Positions 1 through 5,981 of a DNA stretch of 7,709 nt are shown here, one piece after another. The DNA is from Nitratifractor sp. GTDB lineage: Bacteria; Campylobacterota; Campylobacteria; Campylobacterales; Sulfurovaceae. The translations under genes were made by a program, and so were the position numbers. The notes beneath the pieces were generated by a model that made no database searches, was not told the DNA's origin, and saw only the letters and a program-made list of their open reading frames with translations. Every line of letters begins with the position of its first letter. The first letter of the stretch is position 1. The stretch lies in the NCBI GenBank assembly GCA_015485845.1, contig WFSU01000084.1:1-7709 (forward strand), written 5' to 3'.

Positions 1-176
1 GCGCGGGAGACATAGTATCGGGTTGTTTCGACGACGACGGCATCTGTCTCTGTAACCAAGGTGGAGGGTTTGGCCGGATGGCCGTTGACCGTCACCTGCC
101 CGGATTTGATCGCAAGGATGGCACGGTTTCGGCTCTCAAAATGTTCGCTTTTGACGAGGTATTTATCCAGGCGCAT
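1..176 (-). CDS. tlyA: TlyA family rRNA 2'-O-methyltransferase, N-terminal part (gene runs off the left edge)
   Basis: The visible 58 codons begin MRLDKYLVKSEHFESRNRAI, continue through IKSGQVTVNG and end at YYVSRA. This is the S4 RNA-binding domain that opens TlyA proteins, and the YVSRA segment is the family's junction into the Rossmann-fold methyltransferase domain, which lies outside the window. TlyA methylates a ribose of 16S and/or 23S rRNA; older annotations call it haemolysin A. The ATG at 176-174 is chosen because GGAGGG (187-182) sits 5 bases upstream. It lies 29 bp downstream of the thioredoxin-fold gene on the same strand, so the two are probably co-transcribed from the promoter near 650. 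In Campylobacter, tlyA lies close to ligA as it does here. The S4 call is firm; methyltransferase activity is inferred because the catalytic domain is not visible. Confidence 0.9.
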   Translation of the reverse strand, partial: MRLDKYLVKSEHFESRNRAILAIKSGQVTVNGHPAKPSTLVTETDAVVVETTRYYVSR

Positions 177-205
177 TGCTGCCCTCCATCTTGAAGCGGG
201 AACCG

Positions 206-619
206 TTATGGCTGTTTGTTCGTCCGTGCAGCTGCGATCCGCTCGGCATCCGCCATCCGCCAGAAGAAAAACTCTTCATTCGTATACCCGGCAAAATCGA
301 GCAGGATCGTCCCGTCCGTCGCTACAAAATACGAGGTAGGCGTCACCTGGACGTGTGGAAAGTGTTTGCGTGTATCACGACTGCCCAGCTTGAGATTTAG
401 GAGGACATAGTCGGCCAGACTGTGGACGACATCGGGGCGCTCGAGTACGGAGTGGCGCATCCGTTCACAATACGAACACCCCGGCGCATCGATGAAGACA
501 TAAACATTTTTGTGGACAGCCCGCGCCTGCGCCATCGCCTGATCGTACGCATGGTACCACGTCAGTTTCCCGGCCAACAACGGCGCTGCCATCAAAAAGA
601 TCCAAATTATTCTCTGCAT
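206..619 (-). CDS. Exported thioredoxin-fold protein with a CSYC active site
   Basis: This 137-residue protein starts MQRIIWIFLMAAPLLAGK, a short charged end plus a hydrophobic stretch ending in an LLAG signal-peptidase-like site, so it is probably periplasmic. The mature part is thioredoxin-like. It has KNVYVFIDAPGCSYCERM with a CxxC pair at residues 48 and 51, the cis-proline segment VTPTSYF (Pro94), then a DG turn and LDFAGY. This resembles the DUF255/thioredoxin_7-like group of single-domain periplasmic thiol proteins. A thiol-disulfide reductase or thiol-delivery role is inferred; the partner is unknown. An ATG also occurs two codons earlier (625-623), but it directly abuts the only Shine-Dalgarno, GAGGG (630-626). 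The ATG at 619-617 is 6 bases from it and is preferred. Distance to tlyA is 29 bp. Confidence 0.85.
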   Translation of the reverse strand: MQRIIWIFLMAAPLLAGKLTWYHAYDQAMAQARAVHKNVYVFIDAPGCSYCERMRHSVLERPDVVHSLADYVLLNLKLGSRDTRKHFPHVQVTPTSYFVATDGTILLDFAGYTNEEFFFWRMADAERIAAARTNKQP

Positions 620-644
620 GATCATCCCTCATGAATTCAGTTGA

Positions 645-662
645 GGGTATTGTAGCATATTA
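645..662 (-). promoter_or_regulatory. Extended -10 promoter for the thioredoxin-fold gene and tlyA
   Basis: On the minus strand the block reads TAATATGCTACAATACCC. TACAAT (654-649) is preceded by TGC, giving an extended -10 (TGnTACAAT). No good -35 hexamer is present, which is usual for Campylobacterota sigma-70 promoters. The predicted transcription start near 642 leaves a leader of about 23 bases containing the GAGGG ribosome-binding site. The first three bases, TAA, are the stop codon of the upstream YbbD-like gene. The same 18 bases recur upstream of the sanA-like gene at 4768-4785. Confidence 0.7.
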
Positions 663-1028
663 TGGTGTGACCTTGTCCCGATATCTCACGAGGTTCTTCT
701 CCGTATCCACCCGGAAGAGAAACGCCCCCCACTCCATCGTCCCGTTGCCATCCTTGAGCGGCTTGAGATGCGCAATCAATCCAGCCTCATCCGGCTCCTT
801 GTAGCGGAACACCCCGAAAATTCCTCCGGCATCCTTGCCGTGTGTCTCCTTGATCTCATAGACTGAAGCCGGTACGATCCCGGGCACCCACCCCTGTTTG
901 ATCGCCTGCTGGTCTTTGACGGCGGCAAGGTCTTTGTACTGGTTGACCGTGATGTCCTTGACAAAAGCCGTGAGAAGCAGGTAGAGGCTGACGGCTACCA
1001 GCAGGGTAGCGATAATGAGTTTTTTCAT
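660..1028 (-). CDS. Small exported or membrane-anchored protein resembling the YbbD head domain family
   Basis: This 122-residue protein has an N-terminal hydrophobic anchor (MKKLIIATLLVAVSLYLLLT, residues 1-20), so it is either membrane-tethered or secreted. Residues 29-70 follow the pattern 'YxDL ... QGWVPGIVPASVYEIKETH'. That matches my recollection of the YbbD head domain family, in which a GW-P-x-x-P-x-S/A-x-x-I-x-x-x-H core is conserved. No catalytic motif or lipobox cysteine is seen, and the biochemical role of the family is unknown to me. Its ATG (1028-1026) overlaps the PIN toxin stop codon as ATGA, and AGGAG lies about 7 bases upstream, so translation is likely coupled to the toxin gene. 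Whether it is a functional third member of the toxin-antitoxin operon or a passenger cannot be decided here. Family assignment is tentative; the gene itself is well supported. Confidence 0.8.
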   Translation of the reverse strand: MKKLIIATLLVAVSLYLLLTAFVKDITVNQYKDLAAVKDQQAIKQGWVPGIVPASVYEIKETHGKDAGGIFGVFRYKEPDEAGLIAHLKPLKDGNGTMEWGAFLFRVDTEKNLVRYRDKVTP

Positions 1029-1441
1029 GAGGGGGCTCCTTGGGTAAAAGTGGTGTAGTCAACAATGCGGATACCACAATCGACAAATGTCCGATCGGAT
1101 GTGACAATCGATGTACACCCGTAATGTTTGGCAGTCATGCATTGTAAAGTGTCTTCAAAGTCTGTGTTATGCCCTCTGGCAAAGCTCACTGCCTCATCAA
1201 TCACCGTACCGCCAAAAGGGACAATCTCCCAGGCACGACGTGCATACACGATGAAATCAAGCACTTTTTCTTTGTTTCTGGCAATATAATAGAGGGTGCT
1301 GAGCATATCTTCCGAAATGACAAATCGATACCCGTCCCCAAGCAAACGATCAAACAACGCGACGGCTCTATCGTGGTCAGATCGATACCCTTCGAGAAAA
1401 TCAAGCACGATGTTGGTATCGATGAAAATACTATTGGCCAT
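1025..1441 (-). CDS. PIN-domain ribonuclease toxin (VapC-like)
   Basis: This 138-residue single-domain protein matches PIN family toxins. The first strand and acidic residue are in FIDTNIVLDFLEG (Asp8). Glu44 lies in VISEDMLSTLYYIA, Asp97 in NTDFEDTLQ, and Asp116 in SIVTSDRTF. These four acidic residues are the expected metal-binding set, so the nuclease looks intact. PIN toxins cleave RNA, often tRNA or rRNA; the target here is unknown. The ATG at 1441-1439 overlaps the end of the upstream small gene by 11 bp and has a GAGGAG ribosome site a few bases upstream. This is the standard antitoxin-first layout. The next gene overlaps its stop by ATGA. The pair has lower GC than ligA, with some stretches near 40% by eye, consistent with acquisition. 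The toxin call is strong; the VapC subtype is an inference. Confidence 0.9.
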   Translation of the reverse strand: MANSIFIDTNIVLDFLEGYRSDHDRAVALFDRLLGDGYRFVISEDMLSTLYYIARNKEKVLDFIVYARRAWEIVPFGGTVIDEAVSFARGHNTDFEDTLQCMTAKHYGCTSIVTSDRTFVDCGIRIVDYTTFTQGAPS

Positions 1442-1724
1442 ACTTCTCCTCAGCTTTCATCGCGCGAATTTCCTGAATCGATTTATCACGAAAACGCTCT
1501 TCGGTCTCGATAGCGCCTGCGAACCGCATGAGTGCATCTCGTTCTTCCTGTTTGGCTTTTCGGATCTTTTTTTCAAGATAGCGCTTCACATCATCCGCCA
1601 GTCGCGCAGAGACAAACACCCCTTTGTACTCATGCGACTTGCGATCTTCGATGTCGATGTAGTCGTACCCGCTGATCATTGCACCATTTCGGGTCAATTC
1701 ACGGATACTCATGGTCGTTGTCAT
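1431..1724 (-). CDS. Probable antitoxin partner of the PIN toxin
   Basis: This 97-residue, highly charged protein is encoded immediately upstream of the PIN toxin with an 11-bp overlap, the usual position for the cognate antitoxin. The N-terminal third (MSIRELTRNGAMISGYDYID, then EYKGVFVSARLADDVKRYLE) looks like a small dimerisation or DNA-binding module. The C-terminal part from about residue 50 is rich in Lys and Glu and probably helical (KKIRKAKQEERDAL, then a tail ending MKAEEKYGQ). That suits a tail that folds onto the toxin. I recall similar proteins beside PIN toxins in Campylobacterota, but do not assign a named antitoxin family; a Phd-like fold is possible. The start at 1724 is supported by AAGGAG (1736-1731) 6 bases upstream and by a strong promoter just before it. 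Autoregulation is likely by analogy, not shown. Confidence 0.8.
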   Translation of the reverse strand: MTTTMSIRELTRNGAMISGYDYIDIEDRKSHEYKGVFVSARLADDVKRYLEKKIRKAKQEERDALMRFAGAIETEERFRDKSIQEIRAMKAEEKYGQ

Positions 1725-1750
1725 TATTGTCTCCTTGTTGTCATAGGTGT

Positions 1751-1779
1751 ATTGTAGCGGATTGGATTTGTGTTGTCAA
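1751..1779 (-). promoter_or_regulatory. Near-consensus sigma-70 promoter of the toxin-antitoxin operon
   Basis: On the minus strand, TTGACA (1779-1774) is separated by exactly 17 bases from TACAAT (1756-1751), followed by ACACC. The predicted start near 1744 gives a leader of about 20 bases holding the AAGGAG ribosome-binding site of the antitoxin. The -35 box contains the TGA stop codon of ligA (1778-1776). A full consensus -35 stands out because the other promoters in the window lack a good one. Confidence 0.82.
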
Positions 1780-3725
1780 ACTATAAGATTGTGCATTTCA
1801 TCTTCCGTCAGCGTCACCACTCCCAGACTCTCCGCCTTGGTCAGCTTCGATCCGGCATCCTCTCCGTAGATCACAAAATCGGTCTTTTTGCTGACCGACC
1901 CGCTGACTTTGGCTCCGAGGGATTCAAGGAGTGCTTTGATCGTACCTCGGGGCTGACTCATGGTGCCGGTGAGGACGACGGTTTTGCCTTTGAAGGGATT
2001 CTCCTCGGCTTCGACTTTTTTCTCAATAGTCGGGTCGATCGCCTCAAAAAGTTTCAACACAAACGGACGGTTGACCCGCATGAATTCCAGCAGGGAGTTG
2101 GCCATCTCTTCTCCGATGCCATCGATGGCCACGAGATCGTCGTAGGTCGCATCGATAATCTCCAAACCAAACGTCTCAGCCAGAGCTTTGCTCGCTACTT
2201 CCCCGATGTGTTCGATCCCCAGGGCGTTGATAAGACGGTGGAGCGGTGCACCCCGGGTGGCGTGGATGGCGTCGATGAGCTTGGTGATGCGGCGGGTTTT
2301 GAACCCCTCGAGTCCTTCGAGATCAGCCGGAGTGAGGCGGTAGAGATCGAGGACATTGCGGATGATCCCTTCCCGGACGAGAAGCTCGACGATCTTGGCG
2401 CCCAGGCCGTCGATGTTCATGCACCCCTTGCGGGCAAAATGGATGATCGAACCGACGACACGGTCGGGGCAGTCGAGGTTCTGGCATTTGATCAATGCCC
2501 CCTCATCGAGGAGCTCCGAGCCGCAGGTGGGGCACGCTCTCGGGCGGGGGATCAGATGTTCGGTACCGTCCCGGCGATCGGTGAGGACTTTGGTGATCTT
2601 GGGGATCACATCCCCGCTGCGGATGAGGATCACGTGGTCGCCGATGCGGATGTCCTTGCGCTCGATCTCGTCGAAGTTGTGCAGCGTCGCACGGGCGATC
2701 ATCGCCCCCTCGATCTCGACCGGCTCGACCTCGGCCACCGGGGTGATGACGCCGGTACGCCCCACCTGAAGAGTGACATCGAGCAGGCGGGTAACCTTTT
2801 CAACGGCGGGAAATTTGTAGGCGCACATCCATTTGGGGTATTTGACGGTATAGCCAAGCTCTTCCTCTCGGGCAACGTCATCCACTTTGATCACCATCCC
2901 GTCCATCATCATTGGGATTGCGTCACGTTTGGAGATCAGGAATTGATAAAAAGCTTCGATCTCCTCAAGGGTATTGCACTCTTTGGAATAGGGAGGCTTG
3001 AGAAAGCCTTGAGCATATACAAACTCCATCTTCTCCGAAAGTCTACTCTGAGTCAAACGGTTCTCCCCCAATCCCCAGGGGTAAAAGACCAGCCGCCGTT
3101 TGGCCGTCACCGAGGAGTCCAACTGCCGGAGGCTTCCGGCAGCAGCATTTCGGGGGTTGGCAAAGGGTGTTTCGCCCTCGTCAAGGCGTTCGTTATTAAT
3201 GATTTCAAAATCATCTTTGCGGATCACCACTTCCCCGCGTATCTCTATCAGTCCTTCATACTCTATAGTCAGCGGTACAGAGCGGATGGTGCGTACATTG
3301 TCGGTCACCTCTTCGCCGACTACACCATCCCCACGGGTAACAGCACGGATGAGCCGTCCGTCATCATAGAGGAGGTTCATACTCGCGCCGTCAAACTTGG
3401 GCTCGCAAAAATACTCAGTTTTTCCTACATGTTTCTCGACTCGATCCAGCCATTCCTGTACCTCTGCCGTGCTGAACACATCTTCCATGCTCCACATACG
3501 CTTGATGTGCTTCGCTTTGGTAAACTCATCACGCACCACACCCCCCACGCGCTGAGTAGGCGAATCGGGAGCGAGCTGATCTGGATGTCTCGTCTCATAC
3601 TCCAGTACTTCGTGATACAGTTTGTCGTACTCTTCGTCGGTGGCGATAGGGTTATCTTCGACGTAATAAGCGTATGCCCATTGCTTCAGGGTTTGTACGT
3701 TTTTTAGATATTCTTCATGGGTCAT
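1776..3725 (-). CDS. ligA: NAD+-dependent DNA ligase LigA
   Basis: This is a 649-residue, full-length LigA that seals nicks during replication and repair using NAD+. The domains appear in order. The N-terminal Ia region (about 1-60) contains the Y-D-x-L-Y segment and PDSPTQRVGG. The adenylation domain has the catalytic lysine Lys110 in CEPKFDGASM, then RGDGVVGEEVTDNVRTI, EIRGEVV and FANPRNAAAGSLRQLD, with MDGMVIKVD and AYKFPA further on. The OB fold has QVGRTGVITPVAEVEPV and LHNFDEIERKDIRIGD. A four-cysteine zinc finger follows (Cys398, 401, 414, 419), then helix-hairpin-helix repeats (about 430-560). A BRCT domain (about 577-649) starts at NPFKGKTVVLTGTM. The ATG at 3725-3723 fits the family N-terminus, with AGGAA about 8 bases upstream. 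It appears monocistronic with its own promoter, although no terminator separates it from the toxin-antitoxin operon. Confidence 0.98.
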   Translation of the reverse strand: MTHEEYLKNVQTLKQWAYAYYVEDNPIATDEEYDKLYHEVLEYETRHPDQLAPDSPTQRVGGVVRDEFTKAKHIKRMWSMEDVFSTAEVQEWLDRVEKHVGKTEYFCEPKFDGASMNLLYDDGRLIRAVTRGDGVVGEEVTDNVRTIRSVPLTIEYEGLIEIRGEVVIRKDDFEIINNERLDEGETPFANPRNAAAGSLRQLDSSVTAKRRLVFYPWGLGENRLTQSRLSEKMEFVYAQGFLKPPYSKECNTLEEIEAFYQFLISKRDAIPMMMDGMVIKVDDVAREEELGYTVKYPKWMCAYKFPAVEKVTRLLDVTLQVGRTGVITPVAEVEPVEIEGAMIARATLHNFDEIERKDIRIGDHVILIRSGDVIPKITKVLTDRRDGTEHLIPRPRACPTCGSELLDEGALIKCQNLDCPDRVVGSIIHFARKGCMNIDGLGAKIVELLVREGIIRNVLDLYRLTPADLEGLEGFKTRRITKLIDAIHATRGAPLHRLINALGIEHIGEVASKALAETFGLEIIDATYDDLVAIDGIGEEMANSLLEFMRVNRPFVLKLFEAIDPTIEKKVEAEENPFKGKTVVLTGTMSQPRGTIKALLESLGAKVSGSVSKKTDFVIYGEDAGSKLTKAESLGVVTLTEDEMHNLIV

Positions 3726-3766
3726 GGAGTATTTCCTATTTTTCTTCCGTTCATTTCCAATGGTTT

Positions 3767-3783
3767 ATATTGTAACACAATAT
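3767..3783 (-). promoter_or_regulatory. ligA promoter with an operator-like palindrome over the -10
   Basis: A perfect 7-bp inverted repeat, ATATTGT-GTT-ACAATAT on the minus strand, spans this site. The -10 box TACAAT (3774-3769) lies inside it and is preceded by TGT, making an extended -10. No convincing -35 is present. The predicted start near 3762 gives a leader of about 36 bases. The palindrome could be an operator or could be fortuitous in AT-rich DNA. Confidence 0.55.
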
Positions 3784-3821
3784 CACTGGTGACTTTCGAC
3801 TAAGCTGCATCCTTACAAACA

Positions 3822-4121
3822 TCAACAAACACCACCCGGATCAGTAGGCTCTGGAGCATTAGGGTCAACTGTGCCATATGGCAACGTAAAAATAGAGATA
3901 AACAGAGACATCAACACAAAAAACCATGCGACATAGTAGCTCATCCCATCGGTCAAATGCAAAGCAATAGCACTGACATATAAAATCGTAGGGAATATCC
4001 ATGTCCATTGATAAGCCATCAAGCCGAAACCAATCCCATAAGATACAGCCACATCCAGTCCAAAATCCGGCTGCATCAAACCATACAGCCAAAAAAAGAC
4101 ACTCAGCACTCGATAGCGCAT
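3822..4121 (-). CDS. Small multi-spanning membrane protein of unknown function
   Basis: This 99-residue protein is not recognised. It starts MRYRVLSVFFWLYGLMQPDF and has about three hydrophobic segments (roughly residues 5-16, 28-56 and 62-82). The last, YVAWFFVLMSLFISIFTLPY, precedes a soluble proline-rich tail, VDPNAPEPTDPGGVC. There are no catalytic motifs. It is joined to the sanA-like gene by a TGATG overlap, with its ATG at 4121-4119 sharing a base with the upstream stop. A GTG one codon earlier (4124-4122) is an alternative start. The overlap suggests translational coupling and co-expression with the SanA-like protein. Its DNA is visibly richer in A/T (about 43% GC by rough count) than ligA. 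It may be a lineage-specific inner-membrane protein; no function is proposed. Confidence 0.7.
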   Translation of the reverse strand: MRYRVLSVFFWLYGLMQPDFGLDVAVSYGIGFGLMAYQWTWIFPTILYVSAIALHLTDGMSYYVAWFFVLMSLFISIFTLPYGTVDPNAPEPTDPGGVC

Positions 4122-4765
4122 CACCGCCGATACCTTACCCGCTCTTTTTTCCCGTAAAACTTCGGCTCGGTTCCCAGCACATAGAGATCGAGGAAGGCCT
4201 TGGTGCGTGCCAGAAGCTCCCGAATCTTCATCCGATACGCTGCAGCGGTGCCCGGAATATCTTTGGCCAAAAATCCTATCGCTTGCTGCCCTTTGGCATG
4301 GGCGATAAAGAGTGCGCGCTCGAGGTGGAAACGCTGAGAGACGATGATGTAATCCTTCAACCCGAAAATCGCCTGTGCCCGTACCACCGAATCGAGCGTA
4401 CGAAACCCGGCATAATCGCGGGTGATGTACCGCGCCGGCACCCCGGCTCGGATGAGATCCCGGTACATCGCCGTGGTTTCATCGTAGTAGCGGGTACCGT
4501 TGTCACCCGAAACGACGATAGCATCGATTTTGTGTGCTTTCCACAGGGCAGCAGCGGCACGGATACGGTAGAGGTAAAAGTAGTTTTTGCGCCCCCGGGC
4601 AACGTATTTGGTCGTACCGAGCAACAAGGCGGCACGTTTGTGGGGGAGCGTGTGAAGATCATCGTAGATATACCGGGAGCCGACATACGCAACATAGCGA
4701 TCGATAGCGACCGTCACCATCACACCGATGATTACCAGTAAGAGGAAGCGTTTGAACCATTTCAT
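4121..4765 (-). CDS. SanA/YdcF family DUF218 inner-membrane protein
   Basis: This 214-residue protein has one N-terminal membrane anchor (KWFKRFLLLVIIGVMVTVAI, residues 2-21) and a DUF218 domain. The family signatures appear in order: AALLLGTTKYV (45-55), IVVSGDNG (83-90), YDETTAMYRDLIRAGVP (94-110), then DYAGFRTLDSVVRA (117-130) and VSQRFHLERALFIA (142-155). This matches SanA, a cell-envelope protein implicated in vancomycin exclusion at high temperature in enteric bacteria. The biochemical activity of the family is poorly defined, so the role here is inferred as envelope-related. The start at 4765 coincides with the family N-terminus but lacks a ribosome-binding site, because only CCCCC precedes it. 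The -10 box is just 6 bases away, which suggests a leaderless mRNA. The small membrane gene downstream overlaps its stop codon. Confidence 0.9.
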   Translation of the reverse strand: MKWFKRFLLLVIIGVMVTVAIDRYVAYVGSRYIYDDLHTLPHKRAALLLGTTKYVARGRKNYFYLYRIRAAAALWKAHKIDAIVVSGDNGTRYYDETTAMYRDLIRAGVPARYITRDYAGFRTLDSVVRAQAIFGLKDYIIVSQRFHLERALFIAHAKGQQAIGFLAKDIPGTAAAYRMKIRELLARTKAFLDLYVLGTEPKFYGKKERVRYRR

Positions 4766-4767
4766 GG

Positions 4768-4785
4768 GGGTATTGTAGCATATTA
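4768..4785 (-). promoter_or_regulatory. Extended -10 promoter of the sanA-like gene, predicted leaderless
   Basis: The minus strand carries TAATATGCTACAATACCC, identical over 18 bases to the block at 645-662. TACAAT (4777-4772) has the TGC extension. Six bases separate the -10 from the ATG at 4765, so the expected start of transcription falls on or next to the A of ATG. No Shine-Dalgarno is present. A heptameric repeat stretch occupies the -15 to -40 region. Confidence 0.65.
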
Positions 4786-4809
4786 CGCGTTACGTGTTAT
4801 GCGTTACGT
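4786..4809. repeat. Heptameric tandem repeat, CGTGTTA family (copy A)
   Basis: On the plus strand three 7-base units follow one another: CGCGTTA, CGTGTTA and TGCGTTA, then a partial CGT. The period is 7 and the GTTA core is constant. It lies directly upstream of the sanA-like -10 box. The spacer from here to copy B (4810-4900) holds no recognisable feature. Confidence 0.7.
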
Positions 4810-4900
4810 CTGTTTGACGGAGACTTCACCCCACCTGAACTTTCGAACTGAATGTCACCTCTCTCTATGGACTCTGGAAACATTGCATTTAGACAAAAAA

Positions 4901-4930
4901 CATAACACGTAACACTTAACACGTAACACG
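4901..4930. repeat. Heptameric tandem repeat, CGTGTTA family (copy B), just 3' of azlD
   Basis: Read on the minus strand from 4930, four heptamers follow: CGTGTTA, CGTGTTA, AGTGTTA and CGTGTTA, then TG. It begins 15 bp beyond the azlD stop codon. Its first 24 bases match copy C (5982-6005) at 23 of 24 positions in the opposite orientation. A run of six T on the minus strand follows it, but the repeat does not form a stable hairpin, so I do not call a terminator. Confidence 0.8.
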
Positions 4931-4944
4931 CCAAAACTCTTCAC

Positions 4945-5274
4945 TCAAAATATCCACCCCTGTACCAGCGCCATATACCCGACCGTCCCGCCGAAGATAC
5001 TCACAAGATAATTTTTAAAAATCAGATGCAGTCCTACCGTCAGCCCCACGCCTGCCAGCTCATACAGTCCGTACGGTGTGCTTTGAAAATCGGTATCCTT
5101 GAGGGAATAGAAAATGAGGATCGTCAGGATCACTGGGGGGAAATAGATCTCGATGAAGCGGATCACGCCGGGGGTTTTTCCGCTCGGGAAAAAGAGAAAG
5201 GCCGCTGCTCGGGTAAGGTAGTTGACCACGGCCATAACAGCGATAGCGCTGAGAAGATAGGTAGTCTCAGACAT
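4945..5274 (-). CDS. azlD: AzlD family branched-chain amino acid transport subunit
   Basis: This 109-residue integral membrane protein has about four hydrophobic segments and the AzlD pattern: NYLTRAAAFLFF (18-29), FPPVILTILIFYSLKD (45-60) and LIFKNYLVSIFGGTVGYM (84-101). With AzlC it forms a branched-chain amino acid exporter, first linked to azaleucine resistance in Bacillus. The open frame extends 13 codons further upstream. The ATG at 5274-5272 is chosen because AGGAGG lies 8 bases before it and the family N-terminus fits. This start overlaps the end of azlC by 8 bp, so the two are translationally coupled. Substrate specificity is inferred from the family. Copy B of the heptameric repeat lies just downstream. 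Confidence 0.93.
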   Translation of the reverse strand: MSETTYLLSAIAVMAVVNYLTRAAAFLFFPSGKTPGVIRFIEIYFPPVILTILIFYSLKDTDFQSTPYGLYELAGVGLTVGLHLIFKNYLVSIFGGTVGYMALVQGWIF

Positions 5275-5962
5275 CACGCTTGCCTCCTGCTTCAACCCGG
5301 CTGCGCAACGCAAACATCATCACCAGAGATAAGACGATGGATACGATGAGCATGTTTTTGCTGCTCACACTCATCAGAGCGACTGTCGAAGCGACAGCCC
5401 CGATGACGTAGGGGAGGATTTGACGGCGGGTTTTGTATTGCTCCATCGCCAGGACGATGAAAAGCGCCGTCAGTGAAAACGCCACCCCGCGCGTGTCAAA
5501 GTGGAACGCATTGCCCGCCAGCGCCCCCAGCACCGAGCCGGTGACCCAGTAGCTGTGGTTGAGCATCGAGAGGAAAAAGGCAAACCATTTCTCATCCAGC
5601 CCCTCGGCGGGCTTGATCGTCGTCAGCAGGGCATAGGTCTCATCGGTCAACGCATGGATCAGATACGGTTTGCGCCAGCCGGTGTCGGCAAACTTTTTTA
5701 GAAGGGAAAGACCGTAAAAGGCCTGGCGGATATTGATAAACAGCGTCGCGATCGCTATCTGCACCAATCCGACCTTGGCTGCAAAAAACCCTACGGCGGC
5801 GAACTGCAACGCCCCGGCATAGATCACCACACTCATCCCCAGCGCCCATCCCCAGCCCAGCCCCTGCGTGCTCAGCAACAGCCCGAATGCAAACCCCAGC
5901 ACGAGGTAGCCCATGAGGACGGGGATGGAGGCGCGGAGAGCGGCGGGAAATTCGGGTCGCAT
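5267..5962 (-). CDS. azlC: AzlC family branched-chain amino acid permease
   Basis: This 231-residue polytopic inner-membrane protein is of normal length for AzlC. Diagnostic segments are ASIPVLMGYLVLGFAFGLLL (11-30), VIYAGALQFAAVGFF (46-60), LFINIRQAFYGLSL (74-87), LTDETYAL (105-112) and the later FSLTALFIVLAMEQ (162-175). AzlC is the large subunit of the AzlCD exporter that removes excess leucine, isoleucine or valine. The ATG at 5962-5960 has AAGGAA about 8 bases upstream. The azlD start lies inside its last codons. No regulator gene is adjacent. The upstream gap is filled with repeats and I could not identify a convincing promoter, so transcription may come from folP or from within the repeat region. 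Confidence 0.95.
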   Translation of the reverse strand: MRPEFPAALRASIPVLMGYLVLGFAFGLLLSTQGLGWGWALGMSVVIYAGALQFAAVGFFAAKVGLVQIAIATLFINIRQAFYGLSLLKKFADTGWRKPYLIHALTDETYALLTTIKPAEGLDEKWFAFFLSMLNHSYWVTGSVLGALAGNAFHFDTRGVAFSLTALFIVLAMEQYKTRRQILPYVIGAVASTVALMSVSSKNMLIVSIVLSLVMMFALRSRVEAGGKRDV

Positions 5963-5981
5963 GGGGTGGGTTCCTTTTGTT

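Noticed and set aside
1296..1757. A 153-codon plus-strand open frame across the toxin-antitoxin pair
   Set aside because: It spans two overlapping minus-strand genes with recognisable domains and start signals; nothing supports coding on the plus strand.
1770..3707. A 645-codon open frame on the plus strand opposite ligA
   Set aside because: It is the mirror of the ligA reading frame. Its translation resembles no protein, has no good ribosome site, and ligA on the other strand is complete with all domains. Long antisense frames are common opposite GC-rich genes.
4001..4741. A 246-codon plus-strand open frame opposite the sanA-like gene
   Set aside because: It covers two well-supported minus-strand genes, shows no recognisable motif, and starts inside the small membrane protein gene with no ribosome site.
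4894..4930. Possible intrinsic terminator after azlD (T-run following copy B)
   Set aside because: The six-T run is present on the minus strand, but the preceding heptamers are direct repeats and do not pair into a stem.
4786..4930. CRISPR array in the sanA-azlD gap
   Set aside because: The repeated units are 7 bases in direct succession without spacers; there are no cas genes in the window.
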